Assembly: GCA_963205005.1 (NCBI GenBank)
Contig: CAUJHW010000075.1
Coordinates: 1 to 37,867 of the forward strand
DNA from: Pseudomonadota bacterium
Lineage (GTDB): Bacteria > Pseudomonadota > Alphaproteobacteria > Caulobacterales > Caulobacteraceae
Length of the DNA: 37,867 bases
Direction: 5' to 3'
Numbering within the stretch: position 1 is the first letter of the stretch; the number at the start of each line of letters is the position of its first letter. The notes beneath the pieces were generated by a model. It had not been told where the DNA came from. It did no database searches and worked only from the letters and a program-made list of their open reading frames with translations. This document shows positions 9,218 through 17,995 of the stretch, piece by piece. The position numbers and the translations under genes were made by a program.

Positions 9218-9251
9218 GGTGGCCGGCCACCTAGGCGGGCGGAGCTCCGCC
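9218..9251. repeat. Two adjacent perfect palindromes after the M14 gene
   Basis: Two perfect 14-base palindromes lie at 9218-9231 (GGTGGCCGGCCACC) and 9238-9251 (GGCGGAGCTCCGCC), the first starting two bases past the stop codon. Each could form a hairpin in RNA. An alternative for the second is a six-pair stem 9233-9238/9247-9252 with an eight-base loop. No T-run follows, so they are not classical intrinsic terminators. They could stabilise the upstream mRNA or assist Rho-dependent termination before the receptor gene. Confidence 0.5.
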
Positions 9252-9297
9252 TGGGCGTCCGTCCATTCGCATCTGATGACACTTCGCGAACAGTTGT

Positions 9298-9327
9298 TTG
9301 ACGGCGCGTCGCCCGTCGGCCAATTAG
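9298..9327 (+). promoter_or_regulatory. Possible sigma-70-type promoter for the TonB receptor
   Basis: TTGACG at 9298-9303 matches a -35 box well. AATTAG at 9322-9327, 18 bases later, is a weak -10. The position, about 50 bases before the receptor start and after a pair of hairpins, fits a promoter serving the receptor and the genes after it. The -10 match is poor, so this is tentative. Confidence 0.3.
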
Positions 9328-9376
9328 GCGCTCGAATCAGGCGCCGGGCGCCGGGAATTTCCAGGGGGACTTGATC

Positions 9377-12300
9377 ATGGCCAAGGCATTCCGAGGGCGC
9401 GCGCTGCTGTTCGCCTCCAGTGCGATCTGCATGGCGACAGGTTTCGCCGCGCCCGCAGGGGCGCAGGAGGCCAAGGGGAGCACCGAGGTCGACGAGATCG
9501 TCGTCGTCGGCTCGCAGATCCAGGGCTCGAAGGTCACCGCGGCCCTGCCGGTGACCCTGCTCACCTCTGAGCAGATCCAGGGTGCGGCGGCCGGCTCGGG
9601 TGACGAGCTGTTCCGCACGATCCCCCAGGCGGGCAACGTCACGTTCAACTCGAGCTTCCTGCCCGGGTCGTCGAACTCCGCGCGCGGTGACGTGAACTCG
9701 ATCAGTCTGCGCAATCTCGGCGCCGGCAACACCCTGGTGCTGATCAACGGTCGCCGGACGGTCTACCACCCGACAACCCAGGCGGAATCGCTGGTTCCGA
9801 CCTTTACCTACAATACCAACGCCATCCCGGTGGCGGGCCTGAAGAGCATCGAGGTGCTGCGCGACGGCGCGGCCGCCATCTACGGCACCGACGCCGTCGC
9901 CGGCGTTATCAACACGGTGCTGCAGGACGACCTCAACGGCGGCCAGATGGAGTTCCAGTACGGGACGGCTACTGGCACCAACCTGCGTGAAGGCCGCCTG
10001 ACGGGCGTCTTCGGCCAGAACTTCAATGAGGATCGCGGCAACATCACGATCTTCGGATCGCTGGAGAAGCGCTCGGCTCTTCTGGCCTCCGACCAGGACT
10101 ACACCGCCTCGTCGAACCGCCAGCCCCTGTTCGCCGGCACCGAGTTCGCCACCACCGTCGGTCTCGATGGCCGGGCGACCACCTCGGGCTTCGGCGCTTT
10201 CCAGGCCGTCGGCGTGACCAGCGCGATCCGCCAGGGCACGACGGCGATCACCGGCGCCACCGGCATCTTCCACTTCTCGCCGCAGTCGGTGACCTGCACC
10301 GTGGTCGTCGGTCCCGGCCTCTGCGTCGTTCCGGGCGCGTTCAACACCACGACCGACCGGGCTTTCCGTCCGGATCAGGTGGGCCAGACCAAATCCTCGG
10401 TCATCCCGCAGGCCGACCGGGCCAATATCTTCCTGTCCGGCCACTACGACATCACCGAAGACGTCACCGCCTTCGGTGAGGCGGGCTACTACCACGCGCG
10501 CACTGAGGGCAACGGCAATAGCTTCAACGCGGTCACCACGTCGCCCACGATCTCGATCGGGCCCAACGCCTATTACAACCCGTTCGGCGCCACGACGCTC
10601 GCCAATGGTCAGCCGAACCCGAACCGGCTCCCGAACCTCGTGGGCGTGCCTGCCGCGGGTCTGCGGCTGACGTTCAATTCCTACGGCCTGCTGGACCTCG
10701 GGGCGTCGCAGGTCATCGTGACCAACAACCAGTACCGGGTGCTGGGCGGCCTGAAGGGCAGGAAGTTCGGCTTCCGCTGGGAGAGCGCGGCCCTCTACTC
10801 TGAAGCGACGGTGGACGACCTGTCGTATGCCGTCGATGGCACGGCCTTCTCGAGGGCGGTCAATCGCACGACGCCTGACGCCTATAACCCGTTCAACGGC
10901 ATCGGTGCGGGGACGAACGTGGTCACCGGCGGCGACCAGACCCCGTCGAGCGCCGCGGCGCTCGCTGGCGTGATCATTCCGATCACGCGTTCGAACAAGA
11001 CGACTCTGGCCCTGTGGGACTTCAAGGTGAGCCGGCCGGACCTGTTCACGATCTGGGCGGGCGACATCGGCCTCGCGGCCGGCGTCGAGGTCCGCCGCGA
11101 GACCTATCGTGACAACCGTGACGACAACGTCGACGGGACCATCCCTTACATCGACGCGATCACCGGCCCCATCGTCGGCGGCGCGGTCGCGCTCAGCAAC
11201 ATTCCGGGCACCTCGGTGTCGCCGGATGTGAGCGGCCACCGGACCGTCAAGTCGGCCTACGCCGAACTGGCCATCCCGCTGGTCTCGCCGGAGATGAACA
11301 TCCCGCTCGTCAACCGCGTCGAGGTCCAGCTGGCCGGTCGCGCCGAGGACTACAGCGACGTCGGCAGCGTGGCCAAGCCGAAGGTCGCCGCGGCCTGGGA
11401 CATCATCCCCGGCTTCCGCCTGCGCGGTTCGTGGTCGCAGGGCTTCAAGGCGCCGAACCTGGAACAGATCAACGTCACCCAGGTCAGCCGCACCAACAAC
11501 CGCCAGGACTACTACTTCTGCGAAGCCGACCTGCGGGCCCGGAGGATCACCAGCTTCACCCAGTGCGCCCAGTCGCGGACGACGCGGGCGGTGCGCGCCG
11601 GCAACCCGGACCTGAAGCCCGAGACGTCTGAATCGCTGTCCTACGGCATCGTGCTCCAGCCGGAATTCATCCCGCCGGAACTCGGCCGTCTGACCCTTAC
11701 GTTGGACGTGTGGAAGATTCGCCAGAAGGGCATCATTGGCCTCTTCGGCGAGGGCAACGCGGTGATCCTGGACTACGTGCTGCGCCAGCAGGGGTCTTCC
11801 AACCCGCTAGTCCACCGTCTGGCGCCGACGCCGGACAACATCGCGGTCTTCGCCGGCACCGGCCTCACGCCGGTCGGCTTCGTGGACTTTGCCGAAGACC
11901 GGTACGTGAACCAGCTGCCCCAGGTGGCCCAGGGCGTCGACTTCGGCGTCAACTACCGCGTCGCCACCGACAGCTTCGGGGACTTCTCTCTCGACGTGAA
12001 CGCGGCGCGCCTGGACAAGCTCTACCAGTCGCCGACCGAGGGGCTCTCGCTGCTGATCGCGGCGCGAGCCGCGGGGACGATCAACGCCGGCACCATCATC
12101 ACCGGCGGCCAGGACATCGTTGGACAGAACGGCACGCCGGAATGGCGCGGCACGGGTTCGTTCACCTGGCGGAAGGATGGCTTCGCGGTGAACTGGTTCT
12201 CGACCTATACCGGCAAGTACTACGACACCGGCCTGACCTATGCCGCGGGCGGTTTCTACCGCGTGCCCTCAACCATGGTTCACAACGTGTCAGTCGCCTA

Positions 12301-12460
12301 CACCTTCGAGGACGGCAAGTACCTCGAAGGCACCCGCCTGCTGGTCGGCGCGCGGAACGTGTTCGACAAGGATCCGCCGCTGGTGCCCGGCGGCTATTCC
12401 GCCTCGGTCTACAACCCCTACGGCCGCTACCTGTACTTCAACGTGAAGAAGTCCTTCTAG
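9377..12460 (+). CDS. TonB-dependent outer-membrane receptor
   Basis: A 1027-residue outer-membrane active transporter that takes up a large substrate using TonB-ExbBD energy. I chose the ATG at 9377: AGGGGGA (9363-9369) is correctly spaced from it, whereas the in-frame TTG at 9371 is too close. A Sec signal ends near residue 30 (AGAQ). EVDEIVVVGSQI is the TonB-box/plug entry. The plug runs to about residue 170, with SLRNLGAGNTLVLINGRR and the IEVLRDGAAAIYGTDAVAGVIN motif region typical of receptors of this family. The rest is a 22-strand barrel with a C-terminal strand ending in aromatic Phe (VKKSF). The barrel is large, like receptors for sugars or peptides rather than simple siderophore receptors. 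Flanking peptidases suggest a peptide-like ligand, but this is inference. Confidence 0.95.
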   Translation: MAKAFRGRALLFASSAICMATGFAAPAGAQEAKGSTEVDEIVVVGSQIQGSKVTAALPVTLLTSEQIQGAAAGSGDELFRTIPQAGNVTFNSSFLPGSSNSARGDVNSISLRNLGAGNTLVLINGRRTVYHPTTQAESLVPTFTYNTNAIPVAGLKSIEVLRDGAAAIYGTDAVAGVINTVLQDDLNGGQMEFQYGTATGTNLREGRLTGVFGQNFNEDRGNITIFGSLEKRSALLASDQDYTASSNRQPLFAGTEFATTVGLDGRATTSGFGAFQAVGVTSAIRQGTTAITGATGIFHFSPQSVTCTVVVGPGLCVVPGAFNTTTDRAFRPDQVGQTKSSVIPQADRANIFLSGHYDITEDVTAFGEAGYYHARTEGNGNSFNAVTTSPTISIGPNAYYNPFGATTLANGQPNPNRLPNLVGVPAAGLRLTFNSYGLLDLGASQVIVTNNQYRVLGGLKGRKFGFRWESAALYSEATVDDLSYAVDGTAFSRAVNRTTPDAYNPFNGIGAGTNVVTGGDQTPSSAAALAGVIIPITRSNKTTLALWDFKVSRPDLFTIWAGDIGLAAGVEVRRETYRDNRDDNVDGTIPYIDAITGPIVGGAVALSNIPGTSVSPDVSGHRTVKSAYAELAIPLVSPEMNIPLVNRVEVQLAGRAEDYSDVGSVAKPKVAAAWDIIPGFRLRGSWSQGFKAPNLEQINVTQVSRTNNRQDYYFCEADLRARRITSFTQCAQSRTTRAVRAGNPDLKPETSESLSYGIVLQPEFIPPELGRLTLTLDVWKIRQKGIIGLFGEGNAVILDYVLRQQGSSNPLVHRLAPTPDNIAVFAGTGLTPVGFVDFAEDRYVNQLPQVAQGVDFGVNYRVATDSFGDFSLDVNAARLDKLYQSPTEGLSLLIAARAAGTINAGTIITGGQDIVGQNGTPEWRGTGSFTWRKDGFAVNWFSTYTGKYYDTGLTYAAGGFYRVPSTMVHNVSVAYTFEDGKYLEGTRLLVGARNVFDKDPPLVPGGYSASVYNPYGRYLYFNVKKSF

Positions 12461-12474
12461 ACACCACGGACGCG

Positions 12475-12497
12475 GCTCCCGGCCCCTGGCCGGGAGC
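12475..12497 (+). terminator. GC-rich hairpin between receptor and gamma-glutamyltransferase
   Basis: Ten-base arms GCTCCCGGCC and GGCCGGGAGC flank a three-base loop, 14 bases after the receptor stop codon. No T-run follows, so it is unlikely to be an efficient intrinsic terminator by itself. It may be a 3' stability hairpin or an attenuating element that lowers expression of the enzymes relative to the receptor. The ribosome-binding site of the next gene (CAGGGAGA) follows at once. Confidence 0.5.
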
Positions 12498-12514
12498 TCT
12501 CCAGGGAGACCTGC

Positions 12515-14284
12515 ATGAGCTTCCGCAAACCGCTCCGTCACGCCTTTGCGCGCGTCGCCATCGCCGGCGTTCTCGCGCTGTCCCTGACGGCCGGCGCGCC
12601 AGCCTTCGCGCAGGACGAGACTCCCGGCCCGGACATCGCCGCCACCGGCGGTGACCTGATCGGCTACCGGTCGATCCACCATCCGGTGATCGGCCGCGGC
12701 GGCATGGCCGTCGCCCAGAACAAGATCGCCGCGCGGATCGGGGCCGATATCCTGGCGAAGGGCGGCAATGCGGTGGATGCCGCCGTGGCGGTCGGGCTGG
12801 CCGAGGCCGTCACCCTGCCGCGCGCCGGCAACATCGGTGGCGGCGGCTACATGCTGATCCACGACGCCGCCTCGAAGAAGACCGTGGCGATCGAGTACTA
12901 CGGCCAGGCGCCCATGGGCGTGACGCCGGACTTCCTGCTCGGACCCGACGGCAAGGTTTCGGCCGAAAAAGTGCAGTCGTTCAAGGGCGTCACCGTCCCC
13001 GGCACCGTTGCGGGGCTCTACGAGGCCCACAGGCTCTTCGGCAAGCTACCCTGGGCGAAGCTGGTCCAGCCCGCCATCGACCTGGCCTCGAAGGGCCTGG
13101 TGATGAGCGACGACGAGGCCACCGCGCTGGCGCAGCGCCACGACGCCATGGCCAAGGATCCCGGCGGGGCCCTCAAGGTCTATTTCAGGAAGGACGGCTC
13201 GGCCTACCAGCCGGGAGATGTGTTCCGGAACCCTGACCTCGCCTGGACCCTGAAGCAGATCCAGGCCCGTGGCGCCGACGGCTTCTACAAGGGGCCCGTC
13301 GCCAAGCGGGTTGTGGACGGGATCCGCGCCGGCGGCGGCATCATCACGCTGGAGGATCTCGCTGGTTACCGCGCCAATGTGCTGGAGCCGATATGGTCCG
13401 ACTACCGGGGCTACCGCATCGCCTACATGCCGCCCACCTCGGCCGCGTCCAGCGTCGCCGAGGCGATGAACATCCTGGAGCAGTTCCCGGTCGGTGACCT
13501 GGGCCAGGGCAACGTCGCCACCATGCACCTGATCGCCGAGGCGCTGAAGATCGTCACCGTCGACCGGCGCTACTCCGGCGGTGGCCCGCAGTGGAAGACG
13601 CCGGCAACCGGCATCGCCAGCAAGGCCTTCGCCAGGGAACGCGCGAAGCTGATCTCCATGGACCGTTCGCTGGATTCGAAATCACTGCCCGGCCTGGATC
13701 CGCACCCATACGAGAGCCCCGACACCACCCACTTCTCGATCGCCGACAAGGACGGGAACGTGGTGGCCAACACCTACACCCTGACCGCCTCGTTCGGCGC
13801 CCATGTGGTCGCGCCGGGAACCGGGTTCCTGCTGAACAACTCGCTGGGCAACTTCGACTGGAACCCCCGACCGAACAGCCTGGGTAACCGGATCGAGCCG
13901 GGCAAGCGGGCCCAGTCGACCATCTCGCCCATCATCGTCTTCAAGGACGGCAAGCCGTGGGTCGCCACAGGCACGCCGGGCGGCGGCACGATCCTGGCCA
14001 CCATGGTCCAGATGCTGAGCAACCTGATCGACTTCAAACTGAACGTCGCCGAAGCCGCCCAGCGTCCGCGTATCTACCAGTCCGGGGTCGACGGCCCGCT
14101 GCAGCTCGAGGAGTCAATTCCGCAGGACCTCGTCGCCGGTCTCGTGGCCAGGGGGCATCGTGTCACCCGTTCGCAAATTCTCGGCAGCACCCAGTCGATC
14201 ATGATCGGCCCGGACGGGGTGATGTACGGCGCGGCCGACACCCGTCGCCCCGACGCGGCAGCCGTGGGCGTGCGCCAGTACTGA
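12515..14284 (+). CDS. ggt: Periplasmic gamma-glutamyltransferase
   Basis: A 589-residue Ntn-hydrolase that transfers or hydrolyses gamma-glutamyl groups of glutathione and related peptides. It starts at an ATG with a Sec signal (signal end near PAFAQ). The precursor cleaves itself to give two subunits. The predicted nucleophile is Thr404 in the DTTHFS motif, followed by DKDGNVVANTYTL, very close to the E. coli small-subunit start. AGNIGGGGYMLIH near residue 107 and GTPGGGTI near residue 490 are the family substrate-binding motifs. Length is normal. It follows the receptor after a hairpin and precedes a metalloprotease by 43 bases. In this setting it could release gamma-linked glutamate from imported peptides instead of serving only glutathione turnover. 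Confidence 0.95.
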   Translation: MSFRKPLRHAFARVAIAGVLALSLTAGAPAFAQDETPGPDIAATGGDLIGYRSIHHPVIGRGGMAVAQNKIAARIGADILAKGGNAVDAAVAVGLAEAVTLPRAGNIGGGGYMLIHDAASKKTVAIEYYGQAPMGVTPDFLLGPDGKVSAEKVQSFKGVTVPGTVAGLYEAHRLFGKLPWAKLVQPAIDLASKGLVMSDDEATALAQRHDAMAKDPGGALKVYFRKDGSAYQPGDVFRNPDLAWTLKQIQARGADGFYKGPVAKRVVDGIRAGGGIITLEDLAGYRANVLEPIWSDYRGYRIAYMPPTSAASSVAEAMNILEQFPVGDLGQGNVATMHLIAEALKIVTVDRRYSGGGPQWKTPATGIASKAFARERAKLISMDRSLDSKSLPGLDPHPYESPDTTHFSIADKDGNVVANTYTLTASFGAHVVAPGTGFLLNNSLGNFDWNPRPNSLGNRIEPGKRAQSTISPIIVFKDGKPWVATGTPGGGTILATMVQMLSNLIDFKLNVAEAAQRPRIYQSGVDGPLQLEESIPQDLVAGLVARGHRVTRSQILGSTQSIMIGPDGVMYGAADTRRPDAAAVGVRQY

Positions 14285-14327
14285 CCTGGGCGGCCGCCGC
14301 CGGCCATCCTTTCGCAAGGACCTTCCC

Positions 14328-16808
14328 ATGACCCCGCTCAGCCGGCTTCTGGCCCTCGTCGCGATGCTCGGCTGTCTGGCGGGGCCGGTTGCTGCGGCGC
14401 CGGCAGAGGACTGGGCCAAGGCGACCGCGGGCGCAGAGGCGCGCGATGGCCTGCTGCGCACCTTCGTCGACCGCAAGACCAACCGGATCCTGGTTCGCCT
14501 CCCGGCGCCTGACACCGAGGGCGTCTCCGGGCGGTTCATCTACCAGTCCAGCCTGGCCACCGGGCTGGGTTCGACACCGATCGGCCTGGATCGCGCGGAG
14601 ATGGGGCGCGCGCTCGTGGTGGTGTTCCGACGCGCAGGCCGCAAGATCATCCTGCAGGCCGAGAACCACGGCTTCCGCGCCGACGGCGGCGGGGCGGCCG
14701 AGACCCGGGCCGTTCGCGACTCCTTCGCCATTTCCAACATCTGGTCGGCGGATGTGGCGGCCGAGGAGCCGGACGGCGCCGTCCTGGTGGACCTGACCAG
14801 CTTCCTCACCCAGGACACCCTGGATATCGCCGCGCGGCTCAAGGCCCGGCGGCAGGGTGGATTCCGCGCAGCGCCCGCGCTGACCTATGCCGACACGAGC
14901 CACGTCGGGGTCTTCCCCGAGAACCTGGAGTTCGAGGCCATCCAGACCTTCGCCGCGGACGACCCGGGCCCCGAAGTCCGCGCCGTCGCCCCCGATCCCC
15001 GCTCCATCACGCTCCGGGTCCACCACACCTTCGTGAAGCTGCCAGGGCCGGGCTTCACACCCCGCCGGCACGACCCGCGGACCGGCACCTCGGTACAGGT
15101 GCTGGTGAACGACTACGCCGCGCCGCTGGACGCCCCGGTGGTCTATCGTCTCGCGCGCCGGTTCCGACTGGAGAAGGTCGATCCGACGGCCACGCGCTCC
15201 CGGGTGAAGAAGCCGATCGTCTTCTATGTGGATCGCGCCGCGCCCGAGCCGATCCGCAGCGCCCTGGTGGAGGGCGCCAACTGGTGGGGCCAGGCGTTCG
15301 ACGCGGCAGGCTTCATCGACGCCTTCCGGGTCGAGGTGCTGCCCGAGGGCGCGGACCCTATGGACGCCCGCTACAACGTCATCAACTGGATCCATCGCCA
15401 GACCCGCGGGTGGTCGACCGGCCAGACCATCGTCGATCCGCGCACCGGCGAGATTGTCCGGGGCGTCGTCCAGCTGGGCTCGCTGCGCATCCGCCAGGAC
15501 CGGCTGATCTTCGAGGGGCTGCTGGGCGTCGAGAACACCGGCAAGGGTGGCCCGGAAGATTCGGTGCAGATCTCGCTCGCGCGCATCCGCCAGCTGGGGA
15601 TGCACGAGACCGGCCACGCGCTGGGCTTCTCGCACAACTTCGCCGGTAGCACCTTCGATGGCGGCGCTTCGTCCATGGATTATCCCGCGCCGCAGATCCG
15701 TGTGAAGGGCGACAGGCTGGACCTCTCCGACGCCTACGTGCGTGGCGCGCGGGCGTGGGACAGGTTCACCGTCCGCTGGCTCTACACCCAGTTCCCGCCC
15801 GGGACGGACGAGGCGGCCGCGCTCGACAGGATCGCCCGCGAGCCGGCGGCTCAGGGCATGCGCTTCATCGCCGATGATGAGCATCCCGCCAGCACCCAGT
15901 GGGACAACGGCGTCGATCCGGTCGATGAGCTTGCCAATGTGCTGGCGGTCCGCCGCATCGCGCTCAGCCGCTTCGGCCTGCGGAACATCGCCAGGGGGGC
16001 CGCCGTGGCCGACCTGCGGCGGGTGTTCGTGCCGGTCTATCTGTTCCACCGCTACCAGGTGGATGCGGTGGTCAAGCAGGTGGGCGGCGTCGACTATGGC
16101 TATGCCGTCAGCGGTGGCGGCCAGGAGGCGGCGAGGGCCATCGCGCCGGCCGCCCAGCGCCGGGCGCTCTTGGCCCTGACGGGCGTGCTCGATCCGAAAC
16201 TGCTGGAGCCGCCGAACGAACTGACCGGCCTGTTGTCTCAGGCCCAGTCGGGCACGCCCGACCGGCAGTTCGAGATCGAGGTCTTCGAGACCCTTGGTGG
16301 GCCTGTATTCGACCCGGTGGGCGCGGCTGTGACAGCCTCCGACATGGTCCTGAAGCAGCTGGTCGAGGCGCCGCGCCTCAACCGCGTGCTGGAACAGCAT
16401 CGCGCCGATCCCCGGCAACCTGGCGTCGACGAACTGCTGACCTCGCTGTTCGCCGCCGTGCGCGGACAGGCCGGCGACACGCCCCGCGCCGCCGAGATCC
16501 GCCGCCGCCAGCAGGCGCGGCTGATCGGCGACCTGGCCGACACCCTCGCCGACAGGACGCTGTCGCCGACTGTCGCGGGACTGGTCGAGCAGGCCCTGAA
16601 GGACTTCGGCGCCTCGCTCGATACCTCTGCCGGCGCGCCGGAGCAGCTTGCCTGGAACCGCTATCTCGCGGGTGTGCTGGGCAAGGGCGACCGCGACGAA
16701 CTCGCGCGCTTCGCCTCGGACAAGGCGCCGGCGCCGAAGACCCCGCCGGGCAGCCCGATCGGCGAGGACTGCTGGTTCTGTACGCCTCTGGACCTGACCC
16801 GGGACTAG
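14328..16808 (+). CDS. Secreted zinc-dependent metalloprotease (DUF5117/DUF4953 type)
   Basis: An 826-residue exported protein with a Sec signal (MTPLSRLLALVAML...AAA). The extended zinc motif HETGHALGFSH begins at His426, with the three His at 426, 430 and 436 and catalytic Glu427. The following SMDYP segment is a Met-turn candidate, so it belongs with metzincin-like enzymes. Residues 70-260 (FIYQSSLATGLGSTPIGLDR...) match the N-terminal DUF5117-type domain and the region after the zinc site matches the DUF4953-type domain, as in proteins annotated simply as zinc-dependent metalloproteases. The start ATG has AAGGA upstream. Its stop codon shares the bases CTAG with the stop of the convergent regulator gene. 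It is the last gene of the exported-hydrolase series. Confidence 0.9.
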   Translation: MTPLSRLLALVAMLGCLAGPVAAAPAEDWAKATAGAEARDGLLRTFVDRKTNRILVRLPAPDTEGVSGRFIYQSSLATGLGSTPIGLDRAEMGRALVVVFRRAGRKIILQAENHGFRADGGGAAETRAVRDSFAISNIWSADVAAEEPDGAVLVDLTSFLTQDTLDIAARLKARRQGGFRAAPALTYADTSHVGVFPENLEFEAIQTFAADDPGPEVRAVAPDPRSITLRVHHTFVKLPGPGFTPRRHDPRTGTSVQVLVNDYAAPLDAPVVYRLARRFRLEKVDPTATRSRVKKPIVFYVDRAAPEPIRSALVEGANWWGQAFDAAGFIDAFRVEVLPEGADPMDARYNVINWIHRQTRGWSTGQTIVDPRTGEIVRGVVQLGSLRIRQDRLIFEGLLGVENTGKGGPEDSVQISLARIRQLGMHETGHALGFSHNFAGSTFDGGASSMDYPAPQIRVKGDRLDLSDAYVRGARAWDRFTVRWLYTQFPPGTDEAAALDRIAREPAAQGMRFIADDEHPASTQWDNGVDPVDELANVLAVRRIALSRFGLRNIARGAAVADLRRVFVPVYLFHRYQVDAVVKQVGGVDYGYAVSGGGQEAARAIAPAAQRRALLALTGVLDPKLLEPPNELTGLLSQAQSGTPDRQFEIEVFETLGGPVFDPVGAAVTASDMVLKQLVEAPRLNRVLEQHRADPRQPGVDELLTSLFAAVRGQAGDTPRAAEIRRRQQARLIGDLADTLADRTLSPTVAGLVEQALKDFGASLDTSAGAPEQLAWNRYLAGVLGKGDRDELARFASDKAPAPKTPPGSPIGEDCWFCTPLDLTRD

Positions 16809-17812
16809 GCGGCGGGCGGCGCCGTGCTGTCGCGCACGACCAGTCGGTGGGGCAGGGTGACGTGGCGGGGGATGTCGGTCTCGCCGGCCAGGATGCACAG
16901 CAGCAGGCGAACGACCTCGTGGCCGATCTCGTCCATGGGCTGGCTCATGGTGGTGAGCGGCGGGTCAAGGTAGCGGGCGAAACGGATGTCGTCGAAGCCT
17001 ACCAGGGAAACGTCCTGCGGGCAGCGCAGCCCGCGGCGGCGGATCGCGGCCAGGGCGCCCATGGCCATCTCGTCGCTGAAACAGAAGATCGCCGTGGGCG
17101 GTTCGGGCCGGTCGAGCAGCAGGCCCCCATGCTCGGCGCCGGCCTCGATGGTGAAGTCACCGGTGGCGATGACCATGTCCCGCGTGCCCCGACGCCGGCC
17201 CGCCGCCGCGCGCACGCCGGCCAGGCGGTCGCGGCTGATCGGACTGATGAGCGGGCCGGTGATCACGCCGATGCGGCTGTGGCCCAGGCTGTACAGGTGC
17301 TCCATGGCCTCGGCGGCTGCGCGCTCATTGTCGATGTGCGCGCTTGAGACCCCCAGACCGGGGCTGAATTCGCAGCCGTTGACGATGGGCGTGGCCGGCC
17401 CCATCGCCGCCACCACGCCGGCCAGGCCGTTCGGCAGCCGGTGGCCCAGGAAGATCAGGCCGTCCGCCTCCTTGCGCAGGAGCATGGCTGCGTACTGCTC
17501 TTCCCGCGCCGCTTCATGGCGGGTGTCGCCCAGCAACACCGAATAGCCGGCCGCCGTGGCGGCTTCCTCCACCCCGCGGATCACCTGCGAGAAGAACGGG
17601 TTGGAGATGTCCGGCACCGTCACCAGGATCTTGTCGGTGCGCAGGGTGCGCAGGGTCTTGGCGGCCAGGTTCGGGGTGTAGCCCAGTCGAACGACCGCCT
17701 CGCGGACCTTGATCCGGGTCGCCTCGGCCACCAGTTCCGGCGCGCTGAGGACCCGCGAAACGGTCGCGGTGGATACCCCCGCGCTGCGGGCGACGTCCTG
17801 AATCGTAGCCAT
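16805..17812 (-). CDS. LacI-family transcriptional repressor
   Basis: A 335-residue LacI/GalR-type regulator. The start at 17812 gives the classic N-terminus MATIQDVARSAGVSTATVSRVLS, with the helix-turn-helix at residues 4-23, the hinge near residue 50 (AAKTLRTLRT) and then a periplasmic-binding-protein-like domain (ISNPFFSQVIRGVEEAA, DGLIF, CFSDEMAMGAL, VSLVGFDD) that would bind a sugar inducer. The much longer open frame upstream of this start runs antisense to the importer gene and is not coding. It is divergent from the MFS gene, and a palindrome of LacI type lies between them at 17917-17930. A second near-copy lies upstream of the DUF1080 and GMC genes, so this protein probably represses the whole glycoside cluster. 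Confidence 0.93.
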   Translation of the reverse strand: MATIQDVARSAGVSTATVSRVLSAPELVAEATRIKVREAVVRLGYTPNLAAKTLRTLRTDKILVTVPDISNPFFSQVIRGVEEAATAAGYSVLLGDTRHEAAREEQYAAMLLRKEADGLIFLGHRLPNGLAGVVAAMGPATPIVNGCEFSPGLGVSSAHIDNERAAAEAMEHLYSLGHSRIGVITGPLISPISRDRLAGVRAAAGRRRGTRDMVIATGDFTIEAGAEHGGLLLDRPEPPTAIFCFSDEMAMGALAAIRRRGLRCPQDVSLVGFDDIRFARYLDPPLTTMSQPMDEIGHEVVRLLLCILAGETDIPRHVTLPHRLVVRDSTAPPAA

Positions 17813-17887
17813 TGCGCGGACACTGGCGACAGCGAAAGGGCAACACAAGGCGCGAGGAGGGGCGGCCTGCGCTTCCGTGCAGACCTG

Positions 17888-17916
17888 TTGCCGGTCCGCA
17901 CATCGCTTGCTATCCC
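17888..17916 (+). promoter_or_regulatory. Likely promoter of the MFS/isomerase operon
   Basis: TTGCCG at 17888-17893 and TATCCC at 17911-17916 are separated by 17 bases, the optimal spacing. The palindrome at 17917-17930 follows directly, at the expected transcription start, which is a normal place for a repressor to block initiation. The MFS start codon is 80 bases further on. The -10 match is partial. Confidence 0.45.
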
Positions 17917-17930
17917 TGAAATCGATTACA
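17917..17930. promoter_or_regulatory. LacI-type operator 1 (TGAAATCGATTACA)
   Basis: This is a 14-base near-palindrome with a central CG, as in LacI-family operators; only one base pair of the dyad is imperfect. Its complement, TGTAATCGATTTCA, shares the 11 bases TGTAATCGATT with the site at 23368-23383. It lies between the divergent repressor and importer genes, so it could serve both autoregulation and control of the operon. Confidence 0.65.
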
Positions 17931-17995
17931 TCGGCCGAGAGGATGCCGCTCAACGAGCGTCCTGCGCCGGTGGGGCCGCTCGGGAGGAGCCGGGG

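Noticed and set aside
9212..11239. 675-residue frame antisense to the TonB receptor
   Set aside because: Shadow of third-position GC bias in the receptor; composition is H, R, V and D rich without any recognisable motif.
12475..12497. Strong intrinsic terminator after the receptor gene
   Set aside because: The hairpin is strong but has no T-run; it is reported only as a hairpin that might attenuate or stabilise.
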